Of a stretch of DNA of 64,000 nucleotides, positions 53,533 to 62,194 are shown piece by piece (position 1 is the stretch's first letter; each line of letters starts with the position of its first letter). The stretch covers positions 1-64,000 of the forward strand of contig JAEOSL010000008.1 of NCBI GenBank assembly GCA_016840385.1. The letters run 5' to 3'. Source of the stretch: Candidatus Thorarchaeota archaeon. Lineage in GTDB: Archaea; Asgardarchaeota; Thorarchaeia; Thorarchaeales; Thorarchaeaceae. The notes below the pieces were generated by a model. It had not been told where the DNA came from. It saw nothing but the letters and a program-made list of their open reading frames with translations, and ran no database searches. The translations under genes were made by a program, and so were the position numbers.

Positions 53533-55050
53533 TTGGTAGAGTATAACAAAGTCAATGATGAAGTGGTCAAGAAATTGGTCGCGATTTGTGGCGATCAATA
53601 CGTCACGACCAGTGAACCCCTTCGTCACAGTTACATGGCGCGCGGCATCATGGGTATGGAAGCAGAATTGCCTGAGGTCATTGTGAGGCCCGAGAACGCA
53701 GAACAGGTCTCCAAGATTCTCATGGTGGCTAATGACAACCTAAGCCCGGTCACACCCGCAGCTGGCGGTCTAAGTGGTGGATTCGCACTCCCTGCAATTC
53801 AGCCCGGCGGCATCTACATGGACATGACAAGAATGGACAAGATGACGGTTGATACAGAAAACCGAGTCATGGTCGTAGAGCCTGGTGTGAAATCTGGCGA
53901 TGCCTGGAGAATTTTCAAAGTTCAATATCCTGATTGGGCACCACCAATCCCCGACGGTGCACCACCTGCAGCAACTGTGCTGGGTGATGCCATCGAGCGT
54001 GGATTCAGTTTAGTGACTGGTGTATATGGTCCTCAGGCAGATATGATAATGGGTTTGGAGGTAGTCCTACCAACAGGGGAAATATTCCACACTGGTTCAT
54101 GGGCACTACCTGGTGCAAAGCCATTCTATCGCTGGGGTATTGGTCCTAATCCTGACGGTCTCTTCTTAGGCTCTCAGGGTTCAATGGGTATCATCACCAA
54201 GTGTGCAATCAAAATGGTTCCTCATCCTCACTTCAAGACGGTGGTGGCATATGGCGGTGAAACCTGGGATGACATCGTCAAACCCGCTTGGGAAATTTCA
54301 AAGCATGAGATGGGAATCGCTGAACGTACCGTCATGGTGCAAGGCGGAAACTATGAACTAGTTATGACACGTTGGCCCAAGAAGCAAGTTCCCACCTCTT
54401 ATGACTTTTACAAGAAAATCGGTGTCGACAAGAAGTGGATGAACTACGAGGTCTGGGCTTGGACCCAAGAAGAGCTTGATTATACTCTCAACGGTATAGA
54501 CAAAATCTACAAGGATTTCGAGGTTCGCGAGAAGCGCACTCTACCTCAACAACAGCTTCATCCCAAGCAGGTCGCATCACGACTCAAGAAGCCCAATGTG
54601 ATTGCAGTTCCCTATTCACTCTGGGAGGCCGGTTTCTTGTTCATAACCTGGTACTGTCCTTGGCTTGAGTCAAGCGTTATGATGGAGGAGTACTGTGCCG
54701 CAATGGCAGACCATGGATTCCCTGAAACCATGTGGGTCGCTTCAATCGATCACGCAAGGCAGGCAATCGTGATGCCTATCCTATGCTTCGATAGTACTGA
54801 GCCAAAGATTATGGACAGAATCCGTGACTTCAACTTAGAAACCACAAGGAGCTTTTTGAAGAAGGGCTGGATCAATTACCGACCAGACCCATTCGTCCAC
54901 GCTCCTGAAACCTTCAAGGAAGCTAAGGAATACTACAAGATGCTGCTTAAGTTCCGCAAAGTCCTCGACCCGAATCTTATTTTGCATCCAGGTCGACTCG
55001 CAATCCCATGGGACAGCGTTTCGGACCTTCCTGACCCAAGCAAGGAGTGA
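53533..55050 (+). CDS. FAD-binding oxidase/dehydrogenase (GlcD-like, FAD_binding_4)
   Basis: Flavin-dependent 2-hydroxyacid dehydrogenase-like protein. FAD domain motifs: LPEVIVRPENAEQVSKILMV, VTPAAGGLSGGFALP (PP-loop), VVEPGVKSGDAW and GPQADMIMGLEVVLPTGEIF, then SQGSMGIITKCAIKM. 505 residues, complete. TTG start at 53533 after GGAGGA. The Fe-S protein gene follows directly, as glcD is followed by glcF, so together they probably oxidise glycolate, lactate or a related hydroxyacid and pass electrons to a carrier. Exact substrate unknown. Confidence 0.88.
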   Translation: MVEYNKVNDEVVKKLVAICGDQYVTTSEPLRHSYMARGIMGMEAELPEVIVRPENAEQVSKILMVANDNLSPVTPAAGGLSGGFALPAIQPGGIYMDMTRMDKMTVDTENRVMVVEPGVKSGDAWRIFKVQYPDWAPPIPDGAPPAATVLGDAIERGFSLVTGVYGPQADMIMGLEVVLPTGEIFHTGSWALPGAKPFYRWGIGPNPDGLFLGSQGSMGIITKCAIKMVPHPHFKTVVAYGGETWDDIVKPAWEISKHEMGIAERTVMVQGGNYELVMTRWPKKQVPTSYDFYKKIGVDKKWMNYEVWAWTQEELDYTLNGIDKIYKDFEVREKRTLPQQQLHPKQVASRLKKPNVIAVPYSLWEAGFLFITWYCPWLESSVMMEEYCAAMADHGFPETMWVASIDHARQAIVMPILCFDSTEPKIMDRIRDFNLETTRSFLKKGWINYRPDPFVHAPETFKEAKEYYKMLLKFRKVLDPNLILHPGRLAIPWDSVSDLPDPSKE

Positions 55051-55055
55051 TTGAC

Positions 55056-56363
55056 ATGAACTTAGAAGAACTTCGAAAAGTCAACGCACGATGTATCCAC
55101 TGCCGAGCCTGTCAGTACGCCTACTCTGGTGAACCCGATAGAGAGGGTAAAGACGAAGAGTACACAGGAATGCTTCAGGGATGCCCTGCAGGCCTCTATT
55201 TTGGCTGGGAAGGCTACTACAACTCAGGAAAGCAGTGGATGGCACGAGCTTTCTTGAATGGAGAACTTCCTGCAAGTAAAGAACTACTTGAGGTTGCAGA
55301 AGCTTGTACAACCTGTGGAATGTGTGAGACCCAGTGTCCCAACTACATTGACACAGTTGCAGTTACTGAAGCTCTCCGTGCTGCAATAATTGAATCAGGT
55401 GTTGAACCTCTAAGCAAACACAAGGGTATGGGTGACCGTGTTGCAAAAGAAGACATGCGTAATCCATATGGTGAACCAAGAGAAGACCGAACTAAATGGT
55501 TCAGTGGTGTTATCGATAAGCCTGATACCAAAATTGCATACTATGTCGGTTGTACAGCTGCATACAGACAACAGCAGATTGCTGACCACACAGCGAGCAT
55601 CCTCAAGAAACTTGGTGTTGATTTCACTGTAGTCAGCAAGGAAGTATGTTGTGGCTCTCCAATCCTAAGGTCAGGTATTAGAGACACTGCTAAAGAAGTC
55701 ATGAAAGAAAACATTGAGATATTCAAGGACTTTGATTTACTGATCTTTAGTTGTGCGGGTTGTTACAAGACATTCCGAAATGACTATCCTGAACACACTG
55801 GTGAACCTCTGCCATTCAAGGTGATTCACACTGTCGATTTCATCAACGAATATATGAAAGAAGGCAAAGTGAAGATTGACAAAGAATATGCTGAGAAAGT
55901 AACTTGGCATGATCCCTGTCACCTCATGCGACACTGCGGTCTCAAGATGGAGAAGGAGATTCTTGAGAAATCTGAAAACTGGCTTCTTGACAGTCGTCAG
56001 GCTGAGAAGGTTAAGCTGGCCTACTATGAAGTTCCACGTGAGGTCATGGCAGGTATTCCTGGTCTCGATCTAACAGAGATGTACAGGAATCGCGGTGATA
56101 GCTTTTGCTGCGGAGCTGGTGGTGGTGTTAAAGCCCAATTTCCAGATCTGGCTATGTTCGCATCTAAGGAACGTCTGAAGGAAGCAACTGCTACAGGTGC
56201 TGATGTCCTTATGACTTCCTGTCCGTTCTGTGTTACTAATTTCTTGGATGGAATTAAAGCACTAAAGAAGGAAGAGGAAGAAACCGGAAAGGATCTCTCA
56301 GCTGTAGGTTCTAAACTGAAAGTTGTTGAGTTGCTAGAGCTCTTTGATGAGCTCATTGAATAG
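55056..56363 (+). CDS. Fe-S oxidoreductase subunit with two CCG domains (GlcF/HdrD-like)
   Basis: Electron-transfer partner of the FAD oxidase. N-terminal ferredoxin-type cluster ligands CIHCRAC...CP and CTTCGMCETQCP. Two cysteine-rich CCG domains: KVSKEVCCGSPILRSG...CAGCYKTF and HDPCHLMRHCGLK...FCCGAGGGVKAQFPD...TSCPFC. About 435 residues. ATG 55056 is favoured by GGAGTGA 6 bases upstream; GTG 55047 is in frame. Followed by a strong hairpin. The first cluster lacks the usual CxxCxxC spacing (CIHCRACQYAY), so its ligand set may differ. Confidence 0.88.
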   Translation: MNLEELRKVNARCIHCRACQYAYSGEPDREGKDEEYTGMLQGCPAGLYFGWEGYYNSGKQWMARAFLNGELPASKELLEVAEACTTCGMCETQCPNYIDTVAVTEALRAAIIESGVEPLSKHKGMGDRVAKEDMRNPYGEPREDRTKWFSGVIDKPDTKIAYYVGCTAAYRQQQIADHTASILKKLGVDFTVVSKEVCCGSPILRSGIRDTAKEVMKENIEIFKDFDLLIFSCAGCYKTFRNDYPEHTGEPLPFKVIHTVDFINEYMKEGKVKIDKEYAEKVTWHDPCHLMRHCGLKMEKEILEKSENWLLDSRQAEKVKLAYYEVPREVMAGIPGLDLTEMYRNRGDSFCCGAGGGVKAQFPDLAMFASKERLKEATATGADVLMTSCPFCVTNFLDGIKALKKEEEETGKDLSAVGSKLKVVELLELFDELIE

Positions 56364-56388
56364 AATATGAGTTGCTATAGTTGACGAT

Positions 56389-56419
56389 TTGCTGTGGAGG
56401 TCAAATACCTCTACAGCAA
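56389..56419 (+). terminator. Long terminator hairpin after the Fe-S gene
   Basis: TTGCTGTGGAGGT 56389-56401 pairs with ACCTCTACAGCAA 56407-56419 (13 bp, one G-T) around CAAAT, followed by a CTCTCCTTTCC tract. 25 bases past the Fe-S gene stop. Confidence 0.7.
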
Positions 56420-56498
56420 TGGCTCTCCTTTCCTCCGCTCATGTTAAGTCAATACACTCCTTAGCTTAGTTGGAAAGCGAGGGTGTAATAATTTACGT

Positions 56499-57578
56499 TT
56501 ATAATAAGTCTGGAAGATCAAAGGGCAGTGTGATTCTGAATGCTGCACCTGAGCCAAGCGTTGAAGAATCTAGTAGTGTAATAGTCCCGCTATAACCCTC
56601 AACTATACGTTTACAGATATAGAGTCCTAAACCACTTCCCGAGGTTGTGGCACCTCGTTGAAACAGAGCACTCTTCACTTTTTCATGTATCCCTGGCCCG
56701 TCGTCAACTATATCGATTTGCAAAGTGCTATTCTCTTGTTCTATTTTGACAACAATGGTTGAAGTAGGACCTGCATATTTTACAGAATTTCGGAATAGGT
56801 TGTCAAAGACAAATGCTAACAATCTTCTCTCCGTCAATTTTATAGGTTTCATCGAAACTGGTTTCAAGAGAATAGTCTTGATATCCTGATGCATTTCTTT
56901 GGTTTGACACATTCTCTCTTCGATAAGATCGTCAAGATGTTCTGAATCCTCAGAGATTGTAGGAGTCATTAGTGTGAGCAGGTTACTCATACGCCGAAGA
57001 CCAGATTTGGCCATTGAAAGGAATTGAGTGGACATGTCCTTTCCATCCAATATCATCAGAGTTGCATCAATAGCAGATTGCACCACATGGAGATCATTTC
57101 TCAAATCATGTTGAACCAAACTTGCTAGAAGATCAATAGCGGATAAAGACGCTCTCAATCTATACTCAGTTTCTTTTAATTTTGACACATCACGGGTATG
57201 CGATTGATATCCAACAAATTTGCCGTTCAAATAGATTGGAGTTGTTCTTACGTGGGCTGGAAATGTTGTTCCATCCTTTCGAAATACAAGAAAAGTGGAG
57301 TCTTGTAGTGGGATATGTTCACCAGCTTGAGCTCTATGCAATATTTCCATCTCTTCATCTCTATAATCTGGATGAATAAAATAACTAGTATTCCTCCCAT
57401 TGACTTCATCTTGGCTCGAATACCCATAGATATCTAGCGCCGCATCATTACACCAGAGATGATATCCTTCCGCATTAAAGATAGTGATTCCATCTGGAAT
57501 ATTCTGGTAGATTGTTTGACTGTGAATCAGATATTCATCGATGCTTGTGATTGCTAAGGAATCGTTATGTTCATTCAT
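56499..57578 (-). CDS. PAS-domain sensor histidine kinase
   Basis: PAS domain at residues about 20-140 (IYQNIPDGITIFNAEGYHLWCNDAALDIYGYS...FPAHVRTTPIYLNGKFVGYQSHTRDVS). H-box with a phospho-acceptor histidine in VQHDLRNDLHVVQSA near 160. N-box FDNLFRNSVKYAG near 262, G1 DDGPGIHE near 295 and G2 GSGLGLYICKR near 318. No membrane helix, so a cytosolic sensor. No response regulator is adjacent. ATG 57578 has GGAGAT upstream. Upstream DNA to 57680 is very A/T-rich. Confidence 0.9.
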   Translation of the reverse strand: MNEHNDSLAITSIDEYLIHSQTIYQNIPDGITIFNAEGYHLWCNDAALDIYGYSSQDEVNGRNTSYFIHPDYRDEEMEILHRAQAGEHIPLQDSTFLVFRKDGTTFPAHVRTTPIYLNGKFVGYQSHTRDVSKLKETEYRLRASLSAIDLLASLVQHDLRNDLHVVQSAIDATLMILDGKDMSTQFLSMAKSGLRRMSNLLTLMTPTISEDSEHLDDLIEERMCQTKEMHQDIKTILLKPVSMKPIKLTERRLLAFVFDNLFRNSVKYAGPTSTIVVKIEQENSTLQIDIVDDGPGIHEKVKSALFQRGATTSGSGLGLYICKRIVEGYSGTITLLDSSTLGSGAAFRITLPFDLPDLL

Positions 57579-57795
57579 TGTCAAATCTCCATCAATATGT
57601 GAAAGATATGCTCTCGAGTTTTTCGTTGAGAGCCATTTATAATATTATATATGATATTATATGATAATAATAGTAATAAAGGGAGAGGAATATCATTGCT
57701 ATGCAGGATGTAGTCAACCCCTCCAATTCCATAAGAAACGCGAAGAATATTTCGAAGACATCCATCAATTCCTGATTTCCCACACTTGATAATAC

Positions 57796-57906
57796 ATCAA
57801 GGCGTTGAAGAAAGAAGAAGAAGAGACTGGAGCGGACTTGTCCGATCAGGGTTGAAAGCTTGTAGTTGTTGTGGAACTACTCGAGCTTCTTGATGAACTT
57901 CTGTAA
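57796..57906 (+). pseudogene. Decayed duplicate of the Fe-S gene 3' end
   Basis: The frame from 57796 reads IKALKKEEEETGADLSDQG, a TGA stop, then KLVVVVELLELLDELL and a final stop. It matches the end of the intact gene at 55056-56363 (IKALKKEEEETGKDLSAVG, KVVELLELFDELIE). No upstream domain remains in frame. A disrupted remnant from an earlier tandem duplication. Confidence 0.75.
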
Positions 57907-57917
57907 ATAGTGTAAGA

Positions 57918-57938
57918 GACCCTACTTCGTGTAGGGTC
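57918..57938. repeat. Hairpin repeat, copy A
   Basis: GACCCTAC 57918-57925 with GTAGGGTC 57931-57938, loop TTCGT, followed by GATTCTTCCTTTTT. Same motif as copies at 59385 and 61317. Here it follows the Fe-S remnant and may be its old terminator. Confidence 0.65.
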
Positions 57939-58040
57939 GATTCTTCCTTTTTGAAAATAGTTCAAGAGATTTGTTGACACATAAGGTTTCAAACCATTAG
58001 TTGGAAATTCATATGTTATTAGAGAATTGGGATTTTCAAT

Positions 58041-59240
58041 TCAATCTTCTTTCAGAAACAGCGTAGGTATAATCATTGCTTCAACTATAATAGCTAGTAG
58101 AATCAAAGCTGGAAGGAAGCTACCTGTCAGGTCTGTTAGATATCCTACGATACTTGGTCCGATGAAGCCCATAGTACCCCCTATTGAGAAGAAAAGTCCA
58201 CTCGCAATTCCCATGTGTTCGGCACCGACTTTGGGCAGATCCATCATGGTCACCAACATAAGTGGTAAGAGCGCACCACTGACGATTCCATAGATGATTA
58301 ATGAACTAAGAAGAAATGAGCCGGAAGTTATGCCGACGAGGTACATACAGACACCCTCAATAAGTAACAATGCTATAATTATCGGTTTTCTTGAACCTGC
58401 TGTAGAAGCAGCTGGAATAATTCCACTCCCAATCAGACCCACCAACGGAGGTACTGAGGCTAAAATTCCGGCTGTTGCTGGATCCATTCCTTTTGCCTCT
58501 AGCAGAGTTGGAAGCCAATTCACGAAGCCGTAGAAAACAAGAAAGAATTGCGAACCAATGATGGCAACCATCCAGACATATTTGTGACCTAGTAGAGACC
58601 GAAGTCTATTCTTCAGGGGTAAAACTATGCGACTCTGGTCTGGACCAATTGTTGATTCACGTGCAAGTAAAATCCAAGTAAAAGCTATAAGGAATCCGAT
58701 GATTCCGTATAATGAAAACACATTGCGCCATGTACCTACTAATGGTAGAATGAAGGAATTAGTAAGTGCTAGTGATAACGCAGAGCCAATTACAGGGCCA
58801 GTTATGTAAATCCCTGAAGCGAGTCCGCGTTCTTTGCCTTCAAAAGATGAAGCTACAACTTTAGATAGACCAACAGAGATTGTTGGGCCACCAACTCCGA
58901 AAAGTAATACTGTAAGAAAAAGAGTGTCAAAACTGAAAGCAAAGGAGCGAAGAATTGCTGAAGACGAGACAAGGAGGATTCCAAGCGCAATCATCTTCTT
59001 CTGTCCGAAGCGATCTATTCCTATCCCTACAGGAATTGCAAGAGGGATGAACATTAGAATGACACTGCCCAAGATAATTCCCATTTCTGAGTATGTCAAA
59101 GAGAGGTCTGTGGCTATAACATTCACAAGTGGAGGAATCGATCCAAGAATCAAACCAAACGCGAAATATACTAGCCATGAAAGTGCCAAGATGATCCATC
59201 TATAACTGGATGGATCCGTTAGATGTGCATCATTTTTCAT
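58041..59240 (-). CDS. MFS transporter, copy 1
   Basis: About 399 residues with twelve hydrophobic helices and the MFS loop motif GIGIDRFGQKKMIALGI between helices 2 and 3. The N-terminal helix begins WIILALSWLVYFAFGLILGS. Style resembles CynX/NimT or oxalate/formate-type antiporters; the substrate cannot be told. ATG 59240 has AGGTGA 8 bases upstream (GTG 59252 also in frame). Nearly identical to copy 2 at 59975-61174, including the upstream 120 bases, so a recent duplication. Confidence 0.9.
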   Translation of the reverse strand: MKNDAHLTDPSSYRWIILALSWLVYFAFGLILGSIPPLVNVIATDLSLTYSEMGIILGSVILMFIPLAIPVGIGIDRFGQKKMIALGILLVSSSAILRSFAFSFDTLFLTVLLFGVGGPTISVGLSKVVASSFEGKERGLASGIYITGPVIGSALSLALTNSFILPLVGTWRNVFSLYGIIGFLIAFTWILLARESTIGPDQSRIVLPLKNRLRSLLGHKYVWMVAIIGSQFFLVFYGFVNWLPTLLEAKGMDPATAGILASVPPLVGLIGSGIIPAASTAGSRKPIIIALLLIEGVCMYLVGITSGSFLLSSLIIYGIVSGALLPLMLVTMMDLPKVGAEHMGIASGLFFSIGGTMGFIGPSIVGYLTDLTGSFLPALILLAIIVEAMIIPTLFLKED

Positions 59241-59384
59241 TCTGTGGTTCACCTAAAATACTGAACTTGGCGAAACTCTACGTGTATTAATTATACCTAT
59301 TGGTCCGCATACTATCTAGTTTACAATCTCTGTGAACAGAAGAGAAACAGTTTTTCTCATGCGCAAGGGAAATTATGATACGAA

Positions 59385-59403
59385 ACCTTACTTTATGTAG
59401 GGT
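59385..59403. repeat. Hairpin repeat, copy B
   Basis: ACCTTAC 59385-59391 with GTAGGGT 59397-59403, one G-T pair, loop TTTAT, followed by CATTTCTTCCTTTTT. A degenerate form of the motif at 57918, situated about 145 bp upstream of MFS copy 1. Confidence 0.6.
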
Positions 59404-59431
59404 CATTTCTTCCTTTTTCACATCACAAATC

Positions 59432-59914
59432 TTATGGGGGAGTCCAGTCTCGAGGTAGAAGAGCCCCTAGTGCCCTAATTATTTCCTTAACACGTACACT
59501 GTCATTTCTGCAAGCTTCCCAAACTTCTGTTTCGAATATCAGTTGGTCCTTATTTTTGATTTTGAAATAAAGTAACGGAGTGTCAGAGAGCGCTCTGTAG
59601 TCACAATTTTCGAGGTCCCAGATCTTTCTCTTGATGATGCTTTTTAGAAAGACCAAAAGTTGCTCCTTAGACATATCCATCTCGTATATCTTAGCTTCCG
59701 CTTTCTCTTTTTTTGAATCCACTGGAGTCTTCTTTGGAATCTTCCACTGGATGATTTTACCTGAGGACAATATCATTCTTAGTCGCGCATGCCACTCCAT
59801 GTGTCCAGATTGGTACTCAAAAGAGAAGTCTGCTAGTTCCTTTTTCTCTTTCAAGAGGTCCTTCAGGTAATTCTTCAGCTCTTTCTTAGTATACGTCACA
59901 TGCATTCTCCTCAT
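59432..59914 (-). CDS. Hypothetical basic/acidic mixed protein between MFS copies
   Basis: About 160 residues starting at ATG 59914 or 59905, with a longer frame from 59941. Lys/Glu-rich with amphipathic helices (YTKKELKNYLKDLLKEKKEL, MSKEQLLVFLKSIIKRK) and short strands (HARLRMILSSGKIIQWKIP, PLLYFKIKNKDQLIFETEV). Two halves look alike (KKELKNYLKDLLKEKKEL / KEQLLVFLKSIIKRKIWDL), suggesting an internal repeat. No signal or membrane helix. Not recognised. Confidence 0.6.
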   Translation of the reverse strand: MRRMHVTYTKKELKNYLKDLLKEKKELADFSFEYQSGHMEWHARLRMILSSGKIIQWKIPKKTPVDSKKEKAEAKIYEMDMSKEQLLVFLKSIIKRKIWDLENCDYRALSDTPLLYFKIKNKDQLIFETEVWEACRNDSVRVKEIIRALGALLPRDWTPP

Positions 59915-59974
59915 CTTTGGGTATGTTAGAGAAGATTTCAAGCAAGATAAGGTATTTGGGAATAAGAAAGAGTT

Positions 59975-61174
59975 TCAGTCTTCTTTCAGAAACAGCGTAG
60001 GTACAATCATTGCTTCAACTACAATAGCTAGTAGAATCAAAGCTGGAAGGAAGCTGCCCGTCAGGTCTGTTAGATATCCTACGAGACTTGGTCCGATGAA
60101 GCCCATTGTCGCCCCAATTGAGAAGAAGAGTCCACCTGCAATCCCCATGTTTTCAGATCCGATTTCGGGCAGATCCATCATGACTACCAACATAAGTGGC
60201 ATGATCGCACCACTGACGATTCCATAGATGATTAATGAACCCAGAAGGAACGCTCCGGAAGTTATACCGACGACGTATATACTGACACCCTCAATAAGTA
60301 ACAATGCTACAATTATCGGTTTTCTTGAACCTGCTGTGGAAACAGCTGGAATAATTCCACTCCCTATCAGACCAAGCCAGGTAGGTACTGAGGCTAAAAT
60401 TCCAGCTCCTGCTGGATCCATTCCTTTTGCCTCTAGCAGAGTTGGAAGCCAATTCCCGAAGCCGTAGAAAACAAGAAAGGATTGTGAACCAATGATGGCA
60501 ACCATCCAGACATATTTGTGACCTAGTAGAGATCGAAGAATCTCCTTCATTGGAAGAACTATGCGACTCTGGTCCGGATCATTTTTTGATTCACGTGCAA
60601 GCAAAATCCAAGCAAAAGCTATGAGGAATCCGATGATTCCGTAGAATGAAAACACATTGCGCCATGACCCTACTAATGGTAGAATGATGGAACTTGTGAG
60701 TGCTAGTGCTGATGCAGCGCCGACAACAGCTCCAGTCATGTAAATCCCTGAAGCGAGTCCGCGTTCTTTGCCTTCAAAAGATGAAGCCACAACTTTGGAT
60801 AGACCAACCGAGATTGTTGGGCCGCCAACTCCGAAAAGTAAAACTGTAAGAAAAAGAGTTTCAAAACTGAAAGCAAAGGAGCGAAGAATTGCTGAAGCAG
60901 AAATAAGGAGGAGTCCAAGAGCAATCATCTTCTTCTGTCCGAATCGATCGATACCTACACCTACAGGAACAGCAAGCGGAATGAACATCAGAATGACACT
61001 GCCCAAGATAATCCCCATTTCTGAGTATGTCAATGAGAGGTCTGTAGCTATAACATTCACAAGTGGAGGGATTGATGCAAGGATCAAACCAAAAGCGAAA
61101 TACACTAGCCATGCAAGTGCCAAGATGATCCATCTAAAACTGGATGGTTCAGATAGATGCGCTTCATCACTCAT
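59975..61174 (-). CDS. MFS transporter, copy 2
   Basis: Same layout as copy 1: twelve helices, GVGIDRFGQKKMIALGLL after helix 2, and most positions identical along the chain. Differences cluster in loops and a few helix residues (for example AIMPLMLVVMMDLPEIGSENMG versus ALLPLMLVTMMDLPKVGAEHMG). ATG 61174 with AGGTGA upstream. It lies 60 bp upstream of the hypothetical gene 59432-59914, same strand. Substrate unknown; conserved differences may separate specificities. Confidence 0.9.
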   Translation of the reverse strand: MSDEAHLSEPSSFRWIILALAWLVYFAFGLILASIPPLVNVIATDLSLTYSEMGIILGSVILMFIPLAVPVGVGIDRFGQKKMIALGLLLISASAILRSFAFSFETLFLTVLLFGVGGPTISVGLSKVVASSFEGKERGLASGIYMTGAVVGAASALALTSSIILPLVGSWRNVFSFYGIIGFLIAFAWILLARESKNDPDQSRIVLPMKEILRSLLGHKYVWMVAIIGSQSFLVFYGFGNWLPTLLEAKGMDPAGAGILASVPTWLGLIGSGIIPAVSTAGSRKPIIVALLLIEGVSIYVVGITSGAFLLGSLIIYGIVSGAIMPLMLVVMMDLPEIGSENMGIAGGLFFSIGATMGFIGPSLVGYLTDLTGSFLPALILLAIVVEAMIVPTLFLKED

Positions 61175-61316
61175 TCTATGATTCACCTGCAAAACTGAAT
61201 AAAGCAGAACTCTACGTGTATTAATTATTCCTATTGTTCTGCGTACTGTCTAGTTTGCAATCTTTGTTTGCAGAATAGAAACAATTTTCCCATAGACAAG
61301 GGAAATTATTATACAA

Positions 61317-61337
61317 GACCCTACTTCGTTTAGGGTC
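61317..61337. repeat. Hairpin repeat, copy C
   Basis: GACCCTA 61317-61323 with TAGGGTC 61331-61337, loop CTTCGTT, followed by GATTCTTC. It lies about 143 bp upstream of MFS copy 2, the same relative place as copy B to MFS copy 1. Confidence 0.65.
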
Positions 61338-61351
61338 GATTCTTCTATACA

Positions 61352-62128
61352 CTAATTTGAGTAATCGTAATCTGACATTGCTCTCCAATCCGTTTCATCT
61401 ACCTTGGGTGGTTTCTTAGATGGGAAATCTAAGCAGATACCTCCAAGCATCAAAAATACCATCATGATATTGAGAACGAACTGATATGTACTCCAATCCA
61501 CGACTTCGTTGATGAACCCTGAAATTAACGGCTGTGAAAGAGTCAGATCTATTCCCCCCGTTTCTTCAACAGGAACACCATCTGAGTATAATGTGTAATT
61601 CACCTGCACACTATATGTTCCCGGCTCTAATACGATATCACATTGTGATGACACCCAAAATCTTGGAAATGGTTCATATGGATCATATATTGGTTCTACT
61701 CCATTATATTGTAAGTTAAGGGATGCTGTATCTATCAGACTATCATTTTGAAACACAGATACTTCAACATCTATAGACTCTTCGAATAATAGATATTCAT
61801 TCACAGACACTTCCAAATATCCAGAATACATATACTGCTCTCGTAAAGTAAAATCTGTTTCATACCCCGTGTTCACATAATCATACCTGTCAGAATTCAG
61901 ACCTTGATATTCAGCCATCGGAGTTATACCGAGATTCATCACCATGACCACAGTTACCAAGAATCCAATTGCAGGTAATAGGAGAAACTTTCGCTGGAAA
62001 AACCCCAAAGTACCTGTGGTATTCCTATATCTCGTAAATAGGCAATACAAAAGAAATACGACAGTGACAATACCTGCATATTGGATAGTTATCACGAAGC
62101 TATCTATAGCGACTCCCATTATCCTCAT
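61352..62128 (-). CDS. Membrane protein with extracellular beta domain, 258 aa
   Basis: Two N-terminal helices (residues 8-30 and 45-65), then about 140 extracellular residues rich in Tyr and beta strands (YLEVSVNEYLLFEESIDVEVSVF, GTYSVQVNYTLYSDG), a third helix (FVLNIMMVFLMLGGICL) and a short acidic cytosolic tail ending DYDYSN. N-glycosylation sites NDS and NYT are present. Not recognised. Same strand as the next large gene, 66 bp downstream of it. Confidence 0.68.
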   Translation of the reverse strand: MRIMGVAIDSFVITIQYAGIVTVVFLLYCLFTRYRNTTGTLGFFQRKFLLLPAIGFLVTVVMVMNLGITPMAEYQGLNSDRYDYVNTGYETDFTLREQYMYSGYLEVSVNEYLLFEESIDVEVSVFQNDSLIDTASLNLQYNGVEPIYDPYEPFPRFWVSSQCDIVLEPGTYSVQVNYTLYSDGVPVEETGGIDLTLSQPLISGFINEVVDWSTYQFVLNIMMVFLMLGGICLDFPSKKPPKVDETDWRAMSDYDYSN

Positions 62129-62194
62129 ACAACATTATGACTGAAACAATATCAACTCTTGCATAACATTTTCGAATTTTTCTTTCTCCTGATG

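Larger units (their letters stand above)
57579..58040. other. 462-bp non-genic stretch: AT-rich block, gene remnant, hairpin
   Basis: 57640-57680 is nearly pure A/T (TATAATATTATATATGATATT...), probably the promoter of the kinase on the minus strand. 57796-57906 is a decayed Fe-S gene end. 57918-57938 is a hairpin repeat. 57943-58040 holds nothing recognisable before the stop of the MFS gene. Confidence 0.6.

Noticed and set aside
57640..57680. AT-rich block considered as a replication origin
   Set aside because: No Orc1/Cdc6 gene, origin-recognition repeats or symmetric elements are near; promoter DNA of the kinase explains it.
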